The notes: generated from the letters alone by a model not told the origin. A stretch of 64,000 nt of DNA from Helicoverpa zea (GCF_022581195.2 NC_061463.1:1488001-1552000), one strand, 5' to 3'; counted from the stretch's first letter, positions 44,333 through 55,303 are shown. Numbers and translations are program-made.

Positions 44333-44856
44333 ATATGAATAAGTAATGGTAGAAAATACTATAAACATCTATCATATAAACAATACTAGAAAATAGTATA
44401 TACCAAGTGGTTTTGTTGCGAAAACACACTTCTTTAATTAAGGGTCCGATTCCGCGTCGATAAATATGGGGAAACCCTAATTCATCAATGGTTACTCAGA
44501 TAAAATGAGTTTTCAATAATTTGGTACAAAAAAACATAAGCGGAAAGTTAACGCTTTAGAACCATATCAAATAAACCACCGTTTATAATTCACAGAGGAT
44601 GTTAAGACTTATTTCATTAAAGTAGACGTGTTTATTATATTACAAACTGTTCCCTTTTATGTGCCACAATAGCATTAGTAAGATTAACCAGCCAGTTATG
44701 ACAAGCAGTGTACTTAGCGCGATAATTTCTACATTAAATATTAGAGTACGAGCCTTTAAAGGCTGTGTTTGAGGCTGTTAGGCTCATTAATTGTGTCTAA
44801 TTATTGAAATTGTTGGTCGAGTTACGAGGAAAACTTTTTTGAGGCGGATATTTTTA
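44333..44856. other. Non-coding DNA
   Basis: No feature recognised. Confidence 0.4.
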
Positions 44857-45066
44857 GGGTTCCGTACCCAAACGGTAAAACGGGACCCTATTGTTTTCGC
44901 TCTTCTGTCCGTGCGTCCGTCTGTCTGTCACCAGTCTGTATCTCATGAACCGTGATAGTTAGAGAGCTGCAATTTTCACAGATGATGTATTTCTGTTGCC
45001 GCTATAACAACAAATACTGAAAACAAGAATAAAATAAATATTTTGGGGGGCTCCCATACAACAAAC
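44857..45066 (+). repeat. Truncated copy of the AGGGTTCCGTA repeat family
   Basis: AGGGTTCCGTACCCAAACGG, GTCCGTGCGTCCGTCTGTCT, TATCTCATGAACCGTGATAG and GATGATGTATTTCTGTTGCC, then the ..GGGCTCCCATACAACAAACG block. The TTGGCCGG end is missing. It is a different subfamily from 40458-41022. Confidence 0.65.
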
Positions 45067-45385
45067 GTAATCACACCACACAGCTGATCCCAACGTAACT
45101 ACAATCCTACTCCTTACGCATAACAATACGTTTCAATAGGCATGATGACAAATTTTTAAATTCTTTTGTATGATGTAGGTATACGTCTATTTTATATGAA
45201 AAATTATTAATTTTAAGAAAATGCGAAGTTTTTTTATCAAATAATTGCATTTTTCTCTGTCCACTTTGAATCCGGCGCGAAAACGCTTGTCAGTGTCATG
45301 TCGTCACTTGTGACGTCACGACTGAAATTACAAGACGCAAGTAAACAACGCTCGTGCAATAATTAAGTTTTTTGTGTTATTAATT

Positions 45386-45601
45386 ATGAATTCGAAAGGG
45401 CATAGGTGTTGTGGGGTGCCCCAGTGTAAGAACACATCCAAAACAACTCCTGATAAGTTATTTGTGTACGTTCCTCACAATAAAAAAATACGAAACAAGT
45501 GGCTTAAACTTGCAAGGCGAGATTCAAAAGCAATATTGCCCAGGGTACAACTTTATTTTTCTGTAGATCACTTTGATGTAAGTTATTACATAGTTCTCTA
45601 G
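45386..45601 (+). pseudogene. THAP-domain ORF, open but with a lost zinc ligand (copy 2)
   Basis: From ATG at 45386 the frame stays open for 71 codons: MNSKGHRCCGVPQCKN, LFVYVPHNKK, WLKLARR, then YFSVDHFDVS and a stop. The THAP Cys of the C-x2-H pair is Ser here (TCT for TGT), and the next residue is also changed. Copy 1 keeps Cys but is frameshifted. The domain should not fold normally around zinc. A splice donor (G|GTAAGT-like GATGTAAGTT) after the domain suggests that the natural frame continues in another exon. Confidence 0.75.
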
Positions 45602-45686
45602 ATTCTAGCATAGTTTATAATGTAAATAACTATTTCGAGGTTAGGTTTCATCTCTCATTGTTTTTTAATTAAACTAGTATACTTAC

Positions 45687-45875
45687 ATGGAAGTTTTAAC
45701 ATTTCTAAATTCAGCTGAACAAAAATCTTTATTTGATGCCAAAAACTTTCCCAGCATTATGATATCAATTCTAGGCAAATTAGCGCTGTTTGCCTTTATA
45801 AATCCGGGCTCCATAACTCGTGTTATAAACAAACAATTAATTAAAAACAAAGATCGCAGTGGAAGTTCACAATAA
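45687..45875 (+). pseudogene. Second coding remnant of the P-like element
   Basis: An open frame of 62 codons starting MEVLTFLNSAEQKSLF and continuing LGKLALFAFINPGSI with VINKQ. It is also present, with a few differences, near 32980-33170. I do not recognise it as a specific transposase segment; position near the right end suggests a C-terminal remnant. Confidence 0.4.
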
Positions 45876-46113
45876 CGAAATGTGACGTACGCGCGCTTTC
45901 GCGCGAGTTGTTTTGAGAGATGACGTCACGAGCTCTGATTGGTGTTCAAGATATGATGGCGGATTGCCTTATTTCGTAATTTTATTTTATAAAAATACAT
46001 ATTAATCACATTATTAATAAAGAAAACAATGCGCGTTTTATATTCCAAGCTTCAAGTTTAATTTAATAAATATATTATTTTAATGATTTTTGATTACTGT
46101 CATCATGCCTATT

Positions 46114-46899
46114 GTCCTACTATAATAAACTACACTATATCATAGTACGTATAATGTGGTATTGTAAGTAGTTTTTCCTCCATGAAGTCACGTACCATTT
46201 AAAATACTGTCTTGATTGTGGTTTAGAAAGAAGGAAAGATAATAGGATAGTTGACCAAAAACTAGGCTAGACTTAAGTGACTAACACGAGGCTTTAAGCC
46301 AAAAGGAATTTACTTCATTGTACATTCAGTTACCTACATCCGCTTGGAATAGTCACTTTGGGCAGCGTTATGGTTTCTTCTCCACGTTTCCAAAGTACGA
46401 TCTCTGTGATGGATGAAAATAGGTTTAATCTGTTCTGTATTGTTTTTATGTCAGAGCGTAGCAGATACATAAGCATATAGACTCAGTTTAGCCTAGTAAG
46501 GTAAAAGTTAATAATGCACCTCGGAACTTCTTACATTATGCAACAGACAAAAAGAGGATTGGAGTAGGTATTGAACTTGCCCTACTGGATCCAACTATGT
46601 AATAACTTGCCCTTTAGGACAAAGAGGTAGATAGATATCAATATAGACCACTTACCTAATAATGTATTATTTCCGTATTGGACCATATAATTATGAATAG
46701 TATCCATATTTAGTTACAAACCAATATGTCATTGACAAAAGGCTAAAATGTTACGCGTTCGATTTCAAACAATGCGTTTTATATAATGAGTTATTTATAT
46801 CGTGTTAGCGGAAAATAGAATTCAGTAAATTGTGGATGATTTGGTAAATTGATACGTGATAATTTTAACAGACATTATTAATATTAAAATCTATCTTCA
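46114..46899. other. Non-coding DNA
   Basis: No feature recognised. Confidence 0.4.
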
Positions 46900-47085
46900 G
46901 ACCGAGGTTTTCCTGTAGGTACATATTTCGTAGCCCTACTTCAAGTTCTGTAAAGTAAGTATCGTTTCTGAAGCTCGCTGTGTACCAATTTCATTCAAAT
47001 CGGTTTAGCAGATTAGGCGTGAGAGTGTGGCAAACATACAGACAGAGCTATTTTCGCATTTATAATTATTGGTATGGTAAATCAA
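46900..47085 (-). mobile_element. Decayed Helitron-like repeat
   Basis: TACTTCAAGTTCTGTAAAGT, ACCAATTTCATTCAAATCGG, GCGTGAGAGTGTGGCAAACA and TTTTCGCATTTATAATTATTGG, the typical order of the reverse Helitron-type repeat family that also gave 21384-21590. Termini are lost. Confidence 0.55.
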
Positions 47086-47699
47086 AGACTAGAATACCAC
47101 CCATATTCCACCAGACAAACGACAGTGCCCAATATCCTCATTAGTAGCGTAAAGTAAGGCTTCACAATCAATTGTTTTCTTGGTAAATTGTACAAAACCT
47201 GGCGGGTCAAATTCAATAGAATTACTTAACTTTTGGTGTAATATGCACTGATTTTTAATAAGACATCTTACATGGTATCTAATAAAAAAAGTTTGAATGA
47301 TACCTACTTACTATTTCAGAAAGTTGTTAATTCCATCTAAAAGTTTATCTAAGAATGCTTTTATTATCGAACATAATACAGTTTGCTACAGAGTGATCGC
47401 CTGCTGCATAATAAGATAAAATAATAGAATCCAAATTCTATAAAACAAATATTATTTTGCTACAAAGAATGTACTCGCTATGATATTACTCGCATAAGTT
47501 TGTAATAACAGCATGTAAGGCAATTTTCTTCCTTAATACCAGTGTAACATTTCTTATATGTACAAGTAATATTCTTATGAAAATTTTTACTGTATCTATT
47601 TAATATGCCCCCGGTTGTGTTGAGAAAAATAACCATGCTACTGAGCTTGCAAATTCCTTTAATGCGAAAATTTAAAACTGTTGGGGATAGATGCTAAAA
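47086..47699. other. Non-coding DNA
   Basis: No feature recognised. Confidence 0.4.
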
Positions 47700-47719
47700 C
47701 CCCAGAAAAATGACTTGGT

Positions 47720-47912
47720 CTTTAAGGAGTTTCTCTGGAGAATTCGCGGCGCCCTCACCTAAGGCATGACGCAGGTCCTCACCGGACACGGTTGTTTCGG
47801 GAGGTACCTGCATCGAATCGGTCGTGAGGAGGCGCCCGGGTGTCACCACTGTGCGGACAGCCCCGAGGACACGGTGGACCACACAGTCCAGGTGTACCTT
47901 TTCTGGGAGTAG
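47720..47912 (+). pseudogene. R1-type LINE C-terminal fragment
   Basis: The plus frame reads MTQVLTGHGCFGRYLHRIGR, then CHHCADSPEDTVDHTVQVY and a stop at 47910-47912. The C-x2-C..H pattern (C-H-H-C ... D-H-T) is the zinc-binding tail of R1/Jockey-type LINE polyproteins; the last conserved Cys appears as Tyr. Only ~60 codons remain. Confidence 0.65.
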
Positions 47913-48747
47913 CACCGCCATGTAAGATAAAAAGATGCAAGACGCCTGCAGTGTGATCCTATAAAACTTCACTCTAAATTTCGCATCTGAATCCGCCGTG
48001 AGTTTCGTGATTGGAATTCTCAAACTACACTAGCGCTACTAAATAAATTAAACTCGAGATTTTGACAGATAAAGTATGAGATGACTTTTAGAACGTTTTG
48101 AACCGAATGCGAAGTAAGAGTGAATAACGAAGTGAAATGCGAAGTAAAATGCGAGTTGTCTGAATTTTATAGAATCGACGTACTGATATGGGCAATACCG
48201 TTGGGAACAACTAATCGCCCTTGAACAAGTGAAAGACGTGTCCGAAAAACGTCTGAATGCATAAAATTAGCCTTGTTATGTGTTTTTGTTTGCCAGCGTG
48301 GTTTAGGGGTAAATATAGCGAGTATGAACCTATTACGTAATACCTACTGTCACAACGAGTCACGCGCCTTACTAATTAGAGCATTATTTCAACTAATTAA
48401 AACGTTAAAATACTTGTATTCATTGGCGCTATTATTTTCCATTGCAAACGCCGACTGTTTCTCGTTCTCAAGACATGAGGTCTTTGTAAATTTTAATTGG
48501 GAATATTTTAAAGCTAAAATTTTTGCAAATGTATCATAATTTTAGTTAAAGGGTAGCAAACCCATAGCGGATCCAAAGGGTAAAGTCAAAACTCAGTTTT
48601 TAAATATTTTCCTACTCGTCAAACTTATATTAAAGAGTAGCAACATTAAATTGACTAGTTTAGGATGCATTAAACAAAAAGTAGTTAGGTATCACTTCTC
48701 TTTCCAGTCAAATATGACATCACCTTAAAGCCTACATATTCATATAG
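47913..48747. other. Non-coding DNA
   Basis: Includes repeated GCGAAGTAA/GTGAAATGCGAAG words at 48108-48150. Nothing else is recognised. Confidence 0.4.
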
Positions 48748-48757
48748 CTAGTAGCTA

Positions 48758-49668
48758 CAATGGCGTCCACGGCCGTTTTCAGCCACGGCGGCTGCTCTCA
48801 CTTAAGGAGATCAGCCAGCTGCGCAGGACATATTAAAATGCACGAGCATTTGCGCAGACACAAGTGCACTCACACCTCGGGCAGACATTGCAGTTAGGTA
48901 GAAACAACTTTGAGGACGAGGTGAATAGGAGAATTCAGTTGGGTTGGGCTGCATTTGGGAAGCTACGTCGAGTCCTAACATCGTCGATCCCACAGTGCCT
49001 AAAGACAAAAGTCTTCAATCAGTGCGTCCTACCTGTCATGACTAACGGAGTCGAAACGTGGACACTGTCGGTACGGCTGGTTCACAAGTTTAAAGTCGCT
49101 CAGCGGGCTATGGAAAGGGCTATGCTCGGCATTTCTCTGAGGGATCGCATCAGAAATGAGGTAAACCGTCAGAGAACCAAGGTCATCGACATAGCCCACC
49201 GAATCAGCAAGCTGAAGTGGCAGTGGGCTGGCCATATTAGCCGAAGAACCGATAACCGTTGGGGTAAACGGGACGTCCTCAGGCACGGTGGAGTGATGAC
49301 TTGCGCAAGACGGCTGGCAGGAGCTGGATGCGAGAAGCCGAAAATCGATCTCAGTGGCGTGCACCTGGAGAGGCCTATGTCCAGCAGTGGACTGCGATAG
49401 GCTGATGATGATGAAGTGCACTCCCTATTCCTTCACTTTCATAACCCGATGGGACGGCAACCCGACACGACCGGAAAGAGATCAGGCGCAGGACCGACAT
49501 TTACGTGCTCTCCGATGCACGGGTGAATTAATCACCAACTTCCAGACTACGGGCTGCTTTGTGAAAGTTTAAGGAAACCCACAAAGCGATTTCGGCCCGA
49601 CCCGGGAATCGAACCCGAGACCACGAGCACAGCAGCCGCGCTTGCGACCACTAGACCAACGAGGCAGT
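48758..49668 (-). mobile_element. tRNA-derived SINE split by a LINE fragment
   Basis: The whole is flanked by CTAGTAGCTA at 48748-48757 and 49669-49678. On the minus strand the head TGCCTCGTTGGTCTAGTGGT..GGTCTCGGGTTCGATTCCCG has good A- and B-boxes. The body continues with GCCGAAATCGCTTTGTGGGT, the ATGGGATTGCC-like and GCGCAAATGC segments. It is cut at AAGTGCACTC by the LINE fragment at 48872-49413. This is a different SINE family from 15226-15614. Confidence 0.8.
48872..49413 (+). mobile_element. RTE-type LINE 3' fragment inserted in SINE
   Basis: The 542-bp insert is bounded by the 10-bp duplication AAGTGCACTC (48862-48871 and 49414-49423). It encodes the end of an RTE-type polyprotein: HLGQTLQLGRNNFEDEVNRR, LGWAAFGKLRRVLTSSIPQ, YVLPVMT-like and WTLSVRLVHKFKVAQRAMER, then KLKWQWAGHISRR, and it ends in a TGATGATGATG tail typical of RTE elements. 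5' truncated by target-primed reverse transcription. The frame is open to 49400 but the last part is shifted relative to the family norm. Confidence 0.9.
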
Positions 49669-49678
49669 CTAGTAGCTA

Positions 49679-50050
49679 TAGTTACCAATGTATTCACTAT
49701 CCGAATGAACCTCGTACCGATTCGATTTGAAGACATAACCATAGAATTCACCACAACAAGACAAACTAAACAATCGTGGGTGTTACAATAAACCACCAAG
49801 TCTTTCGGGCTTTACGTCATAGATTACTTATTTACGATTCTTCCCATCAATTATAAGCGAAATATCGATTACATACATCGAATACTCGATTTATCGCGAA
49901 CGCGTGTAGTGACGTAACCCGTACAAAACCATCGATATGATTGATGTCGACAGCAGAACATTTCAAAGATTTATTAAGAACAGGTGGTGCATTTATTTAG
50001 TGGTGGAAAAATTATGATTGGGTTAATATATTGTTGACTGTACTGATGAT
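49679..50050. other. Non-coding DNA
   Basis: AT-rich with ATCGAT-type words; no feature recognised. Confidence 0.4.
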
Positions 50051-50053
50051 TTA

Positions 50054-51210
50054 GGTGATCTTCACACTGCCCCGCATCACGCTGCATCTTGCGTGTCGAC
50101 GCACCTACGCGCGTTCCTGCGGGAGTGCAGATCTGCATCATCGTGCGGGTTTTTCACGCACTCACGCGCGTAGGTGCGTTTTGTAAATTCACGCACAGCG
50201 AGTTCCATTTTCAAATATACACGTCACGCCCATTCAAAATCACGCGCGGCATTGCGGGATTCAGTGTAGTGGTGTTCAAAGTTGCTATGTGGCAATAACT
50301 TGCTATATGCGAAATGCTATAAATTTTTATCATGCTATTTTACTTGCTATATTTATAGCATGCTATTTTATGCGTAGGTTCACTAAGTCGGTGCGAATAA
50401 AGCAAGCGCAGTGACTGTTTGCTATAGTTGCTTGCTAAGTTGCTATACAAGAAATTAAGAATATTACATCGCGTTTATGAATTCTTACGATAAAATGGAA
50501 CAGTAAAAAACCAATGAACTTTCCTTCATACTTTTCAGTAGTTTTCAGGCTTAGGATTGTCTTTAATTGATTTTACGCTATAAATTAATAATTTGTAAAT
50601 ATAAATTTCGGGCGTAAGTGTTTTTATGAAATAAACTAGGTATGCTATGAAAAGCAATTATAGGCGTATTTAAAAGTTCATTGATTGTATGTACAAAAAT
50701 CAACTATTTAGCGCGAGCGACCGATAGCAAACGCAAAGCATGCGACGACTGGCCGCCCAGCCCACCGCCGCGCCGTGTCTGCTACTCTGCTAGTCTGCTA
50801 TTGCTGCGATTGCGATTCATGCATGATGCGAGTTGTGACGCGGGACGGACAGAGACAGCACGCGTGTGATATTTTATTAGCAAGTTAGCAACTTAGCAAG
50901 TAGCAACAACTGTGAGCCACGATAGCATTTGCTATATGCTATGTAAAAAAAGCACGGTGCTATATTTTGCTATATGATATATTATCCACCACTAATTCAG
51001 TGTGCCATACCTTGCGTCTCGCCCCGTACCTACGCGCGGGGGTGCGTGTTTCTCCGCATGTATGTGCGTGATCCGCATGAACGCGCGTGGATGCATTTTC
51101 AGTGAGTTGGACTATGCGTGTTTTCCATACAAACGGAGATATTTCCATACAACGGAAAAAAACGCATCCACGCACTACGCTGCATCATGCGGGGCAGTGT
51201 GATAATCGCC
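50054..51210. mobile_element. TTA-flanked GC-rich foldback element, split by a hAT-like insert
   Basis: Inverted ends GGTGATCTTCACACTGCCCC and the complement of GGGGCAGTGTGATAATCGCC, flanked by TTA at 50051-50053 and 51211-51213. Both arms contain GCGCGTAGGTGCG-type and CACGCACT motifs in mirror order. Without the insert the element is about 420 bp. PIF/Harbinger-like by duplication. The 60-70 codon frames in it are palindrome by-products. Confidence 0.8.
50267..50994. mobile_element. hAT-like non-autonomous element rich in TTGCTAT motifs
   Basis: The termini are TAGTGGTG and its complement CACCACTA, flanked by the 8-bp duplication ATTCAGTG at 50259-50266 and 50995-51002. It is 728 bp. TTGCTATA/TAGCAAGT words recur at least fifteen times, concentrated in the 200 bp next to each end, in both orientations. 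This suggests transposase binding sites. No transposase frame. Confidence 0.85.
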
Positions 51211-51213
51211 TTA

Positions 51214-52660
51214 GTTGTGGAAAAGCGGAGAAAGTCAAAACAGAGGCTGGGTTAGTCAAAACAAAGCACTTTTAGGCAGCTGTCAATATAATTCCTGTGA
51301 GCCAGGATTTTATTAGGCTTGATACCTATTATTGTAGAGCTTTTAAAGCCCCTTTACAAAAAATGTCCTTAAACCTCAATGAAAAGTGGCGTGATTGTAA
51401 TGTCCCACAAACACGTGTTTTGTCTACCACTGATATCCTTGTGTCTACTGAAAATTACAGCCTCATAAAAAAGCTGTTTATAAAAAGTTAATATTCCTAA
51501 TCGTCACGGTTTTCCAATGTCAAACAAATAGTAACTACTTTTTTACTAAAGAGTTGTTAATGACTCCCAAATGACCTATAATTCTGGATTTTATGTATTT
51601 TTTTTTTTTAATTAGCATTCCATAGGTGTTACCCTTGCGAAGACATATCGTGTTTACATTTCGTGTTAATGTGACATAAGTGCCGTGACTTTGTGAAAAT
51701 GGCGTGATAAATTGGGATAATGTCGGTTTATTTTGATACATATAGGTAGGTCAGGATCAGTTGGTGCAATGTCAAATGTTAAATTAAAGTTTGTGGTTGT
51801 GTCCTTATGTATTGGATATGTTATGGAGTGTTTTGGCGTGCAGAATCGGAACAATGTGATATAAATAAATTCCATATCATTATAATAAGTGTTTAAAACA
51901 GTTAGCATCATGGCCATTAACTGAGTATAGTTATTATTTTTTGCAGAGGTCAGTAGTGAAGTGTGCCAGACTCTTACCGCCTAACAACCCGCCTGGGGTT
52001 GCCTTCATATACCTATGGTTGAGGGGACGGACATCGACAAAGTATTCTTCCACACCACAGATATTTAGCCCATCAAAATTAGCCTGTCGTCTTGATTTGT
52101 AATCTAAGTATTATGGGGACTTGCCCTGTTACATAAGAATCCAAAATAACTTACGAAAGTAGATTTACAATAGGCACGACTCTCCCTACCTCGTTCTAAC
52201 ATGAGTCATGACCATAAAATATCCGTTTTATGACAGCTTAACATGTTTATTTTAAAACAATAGATGTTATTTTTGTAATCTTCGCGTAGATTGATAGACT
52301 CAGATTGTTTGTAATCCGTTTATTTTTATTAAAAAATACAATAAACGTTGTAAATTTTTAGTTGATGAAAGCCAAGCTTACGATGAGATGTGGAAATATA
52401 CTACGGTCAATATTTCATAGCGATTTTTGCAGGTGCTATAAAAACATCGATTTGATAGCCATCAAATGTGTAAAATATACACAGAACTCTTTCTGAGTAC
52501 CTACCCATCAAGAAATAAGTATAGATTGTATGGATGCAAATATATTTTGTTTATCGTATAGTAGGTATATATGTAGAAGTATCTGTTTGAGTAAAAATAA
52601 ACGTTTTACGGAATAAACCCACTACATTGTTTCTTGTGACATCTTTTGGACTTCTTGTTA
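51214..52660. other. Non-coding DNA left of the BEL/Pao element
   Basis: Open frames at 51535-51917 overlap each other on the minus strand but have no recognised domain. No repeats named. Confidence 0.4.
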
Positions 52661-52665
52661 CATAC

Positions 52666-53024
52666 TGTTACGGCCTGCGCCGCCTGGCAACACAGTCGGG
52701 CGGCGGGGCAAAATGCTGGGGAAGCGCGTCCCGCGCTCCCTGGCAACACCGAGGCGCCCGCCGCGCATCACGCCACCTGCGCGCGAGCCAATCGCAGGCG
52801 GCGATTCAAACTGCGCCTTGCGTCATCCAACGGGAGGCCGCCACGGTGACGCCGGCGCGCTGGAGAAGGGGCGACGACGGAGGCGTCGAGAGCGGCGCTC
52901 GTCCACTTGGCTTCACGGGCCGTCGAGATCAACACCACTGCCGATACGTAACGGGTCCAACGAATCTCTGCAGTCTAAATTGTATAACTTAATCTCGAGT
53001 GAATAATTCATTGTAAAGTTTTAA
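52666..53024 (+). repeat. BEL/Pao 5' LTR, first part (359 bp)
   Basis: Starts TGTTACGGCCTGCGCC, exactly as the 3' LTR at 62026. It is GC-rich in the first 300 bp. The LTR is interrupted after GTAAAGTTTTAA by the Helitron; the rest is at 55855-55919. The U3 part with any enhancer sites lies here, now 2.8 kb from the TATA box. Open frames in it (also in the 3' LTR) are not genes. Confidence 0.95.
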
Positions 53025-53975
53025 TCTATACATATAATAAATCTGTAGAAAAGTAATTTTTGTACATTGAAGAAATTGACAAAAAAAATAGCCAGCATTT
53101 TAAAGGATAACTAACAGAACCCATTTCAATCATTTTTGTCATTTTTGTCTGTTTGTCTGTTTATCTGTTTGTTTGTTCGGGATTCACGTAAAATCTACGA
53201 ATTAAATGCAGACAATGCTTATATACAAAAATTCTACGTAACTTGGGGTATTATTTAGTTTTTGTTTTATCGAAATCGATTCACTCTATCAAAAGATATG
53301 ATTAATTTAGTGAATTCAAGATGTAAAATATAACGACACGCAATCTATTTGTCAAAACTGTACATTTGAATGTTGTACTTATATTAGTTGATCGGCCTAT
53401 TATTAATCTTTACACAGAAAATCACACTTTTATAAGTAACTTCGGAAGAAAAAAAAAAAAAAGAAAATTTTGTTTAGCCAAGGTTAAAGTAGCTCCATCT
53501 GTGGTAAATAAAATACATCAAATTTGTCAAAGGAGAGAGTGCGATTTGCGAGGTGGTAAATGACAATATTACCATACATTCTTTATAGAGGATTATTATT
53601 TCAACAGATGGAGTTGTGTATTTTCCGTAATTCACCATATTTTAACACGTAGAGTAATTTTTCGATAGACATTTCAATAGTGTTTGTCAGTTTGCCGTGC
53701 CACATCAAAATCCAACTATAATTATTACCTTGATGAAAAGAAAATTAATAGTTCTCAGCCAAATTTAAAACGGTGCCATCTAAATTATTCTTTGAACATT
53801 ATGTCAAAAATGATGACTTTAGTGGAACAATTAATTATCATTTAAAGTTACAGATGGAGTTCATATCAGGATTTTTTCATAAACATAGTTTAGCTTATCT
53901 TCCACTAATGTGGTGGCCTTAAAACAAATTACTTTGAGTGAGTAGTATTAAGTAGACCTTAATTATTTTTTCTGA

Positions 53976-54254
53976 TGCAAAATATGTAAACTTAATCCTA
54001 GAAGAAATGAGGATCTATCTCTCGCAAGCGCTGCTAAGCGTGAGGAAGGTAATGTAGGATTCTGTAGCTTTAAAAACAAGCCCAGATACAAAGTGCAGAT
54101 AAGAAATGGGAGCTCTCTCTATTTAATACCATACACACGTAAAATGCTTTATGCGTCTGAAAACGTACAAATTACGCGCCGCATACCAGAGACATGCTTA
54201 CTTTCAACTTCTGATCGCAAATACACTGTTCACGATTACGAACAGTCTCAGTAA
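53976..54254 (+). CDS. 92-codon open frame in the Helitron, possible captured exon
   Basis: After TGA at 53973-53975 a frame remains open to TAA at 54252-54254 without an early ATG. It reads KLNPRRNEDLSLASAAKREE, then GFCSFKNKPRYKVQIRNGS and LYLIPYTRKMLYASENVQ. The balanced, protein-like composition in an AT-rich region is unlike the other frames here. The lack of a start fits an exon captured from a gene. I do not recognise the source. Confidence 0.35.
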   Translation, partial: CKICKLNPRRNEDLSLASAAKREEGNVGFCSFKNKPRYKVQIRNGSSLYLIPYTRKMLYASENVQITRRIPETCLLSTSDRKYTVHDYEQSQ

Positions 54255-54532
54255 GACCCGAGCCAAGTCTAAAAACCCTAAAAAACACCTTTTATATAAA
54301 ACTACGTTTGATGTCATTTAATCACAAAGACAGAATTGTTCTCTGTTGCAAATCCTATCCACCTATATCCTATCCTAATCCAGAATGCATTGCAGGTGTG
54401 CATTGCACAAAAACCAATGGTATCCTATTCGAGAAGTCAAAAGAGTTGACCTGCCAACGTCAGCTTCTGCGCTAAGCAAGTGTTCTAAATAGTACCATCA
54501 GAATTACATCGTTGAATGAGGTGAATAAATTT

Positions 54533-54955
54533 TCAGAAACCACAATAACAGTAGGAGCCAAAGCGTATTATCGCTTCATAGAGCTCTGATTGGCCCCAGG
54601 TGACCAAGTCAGGTCTGATTTGTTCGTTCATCAGATCTTTGAAAGTGTTTCGGTGGATACTTACTGTCGTCCTGTTTACGTGTGACACAAAATATGGTAT
54701 ATAAACGTCCTCCGCAAGAGCGAAATTTTCCCGGTGTGCGGTAGTGACGCACAGTATACAACACTTATGTTTCTTTTGATTTGCTGGCTCCACCAAGAAA
54801 TGACAAATTGCGAGTGTACATTCTGAAAATCTTGGCAAAACTGCAGGTTTCAAGTACGAACACATGAAGTGGACTCTCACAGATACGTACATTTTGCCTA
54901 TTCGTGAACTAATGCAAACATTTCGGTGGAGTCCCGGCTTAGGCCTCCCCCACAT
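54533..54955 (-). CDS. 140-codon open frame in the Helitron, unknown
   Basis: A minus-strand frame of 140 codons with several Cys and His residues (CSYLKP, ECTLAICHF, HKCCILCVTTAHREN). It begins inside the palindromic MITE, so the first few residues are repeat-derived. I recognise no family; possibly a captured fragment or chance. Confidence 0.25.
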   Translation of the reverse strand: MWGRPKPGLHRNVCISSRIGKMYVSVRVHFMCSYLKPAVLPRFSECTLAICHFLVEPANQKKHKCCILCVTTAHRENFALAEDVYIPYFVSHVNRTTVSIHRNTFKDLMNEQIRPDLVTWGQSELYEAIIRFGSYCYCGF

Positions 54956-55303
54956 TAGGCGTGCGCGATCCTCGGGCGTGTGAGTAGCGCGGGCGCCGCG
55001 CGTGCGTCGCGAGCGCGTTGCGTGAGCGTCGCGTTTTGCTGCCCTGCGGCATTTGCAGCGCGCTCGCCGCGCGCGCGCTCCGCTCTCCTTGACGTTTAAC
55101 TGCTAAGGCTTTTAGCGGGCGGCGGGGATAGCAGGCGAAGGGGTAAGAACGCAATTCGAGCGCCGCGTGCTCGCCGCGAGCGCGTCGCTTGCACTCTTCA
55201 CACATGCCGCAGGGCAGCAAAACGCGACGTTCACGCAGCGCGCTCGCGAAGCCCGCGCTACTCACACGCCCGAGGATCGCGCACGCCTAATGTGGGGTCA
55301 GCC
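54942..55303. mobile_element. TTA-flanked GC-rich palindromic MITE
   Basis: The ends are mirror images: from ACATTAGGCGTGCGCGATCC on the left to the complement at 55263-55296, continuing through GTGTGAGTAGCGCGGGC and CGTCGCGTTTTGCTGCCCTG, so both arms exceed 100 bp with few mismatches. TTA lies at 54939-54941 and 55304-55306. It is much more GC-rich than its host Helitron. PIF/Harbinger-like by the TWA duplication. Confidence 0.85.

Larger units (their letters stand above)
45135..46113 (+). mobile_element. P-element-like non-autonomous element, copy 2
   Basis: A 979-bp copy nearly identical to 32278-33399, with the same AATAGGCATGATGACA inverted ends, and flanked by non-LINE DNA. The end of homology on both sides independently defines the element borders. 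It has lost about 145 bp of the repeat-rich centre. Flanks are TTTC and GTCC, so no simple duplication is visible. Confidence 0.7.

Noticed and set aside
47694..48023. 109-codon minus-strand frame
   Set aside because: It is opposite to the R1-type LINE fragment, which explains the open frame.
49029..49421. 130-codon minus-strand frame
   Set aside because: Antisense of the RTE polyprotein fragment.
52627..53006. Three overlapping frames in the 5' LTR region
   Set aside because: They are stop-poor because the LTR is GC-rich, and they overlap in different frames.
54939..55265. 108-codon Arg/Ala-rich minus-strand frame
   Set aside because: Lies wholly in the GC-rich palindromic MITE; composition is that of the palindrome.
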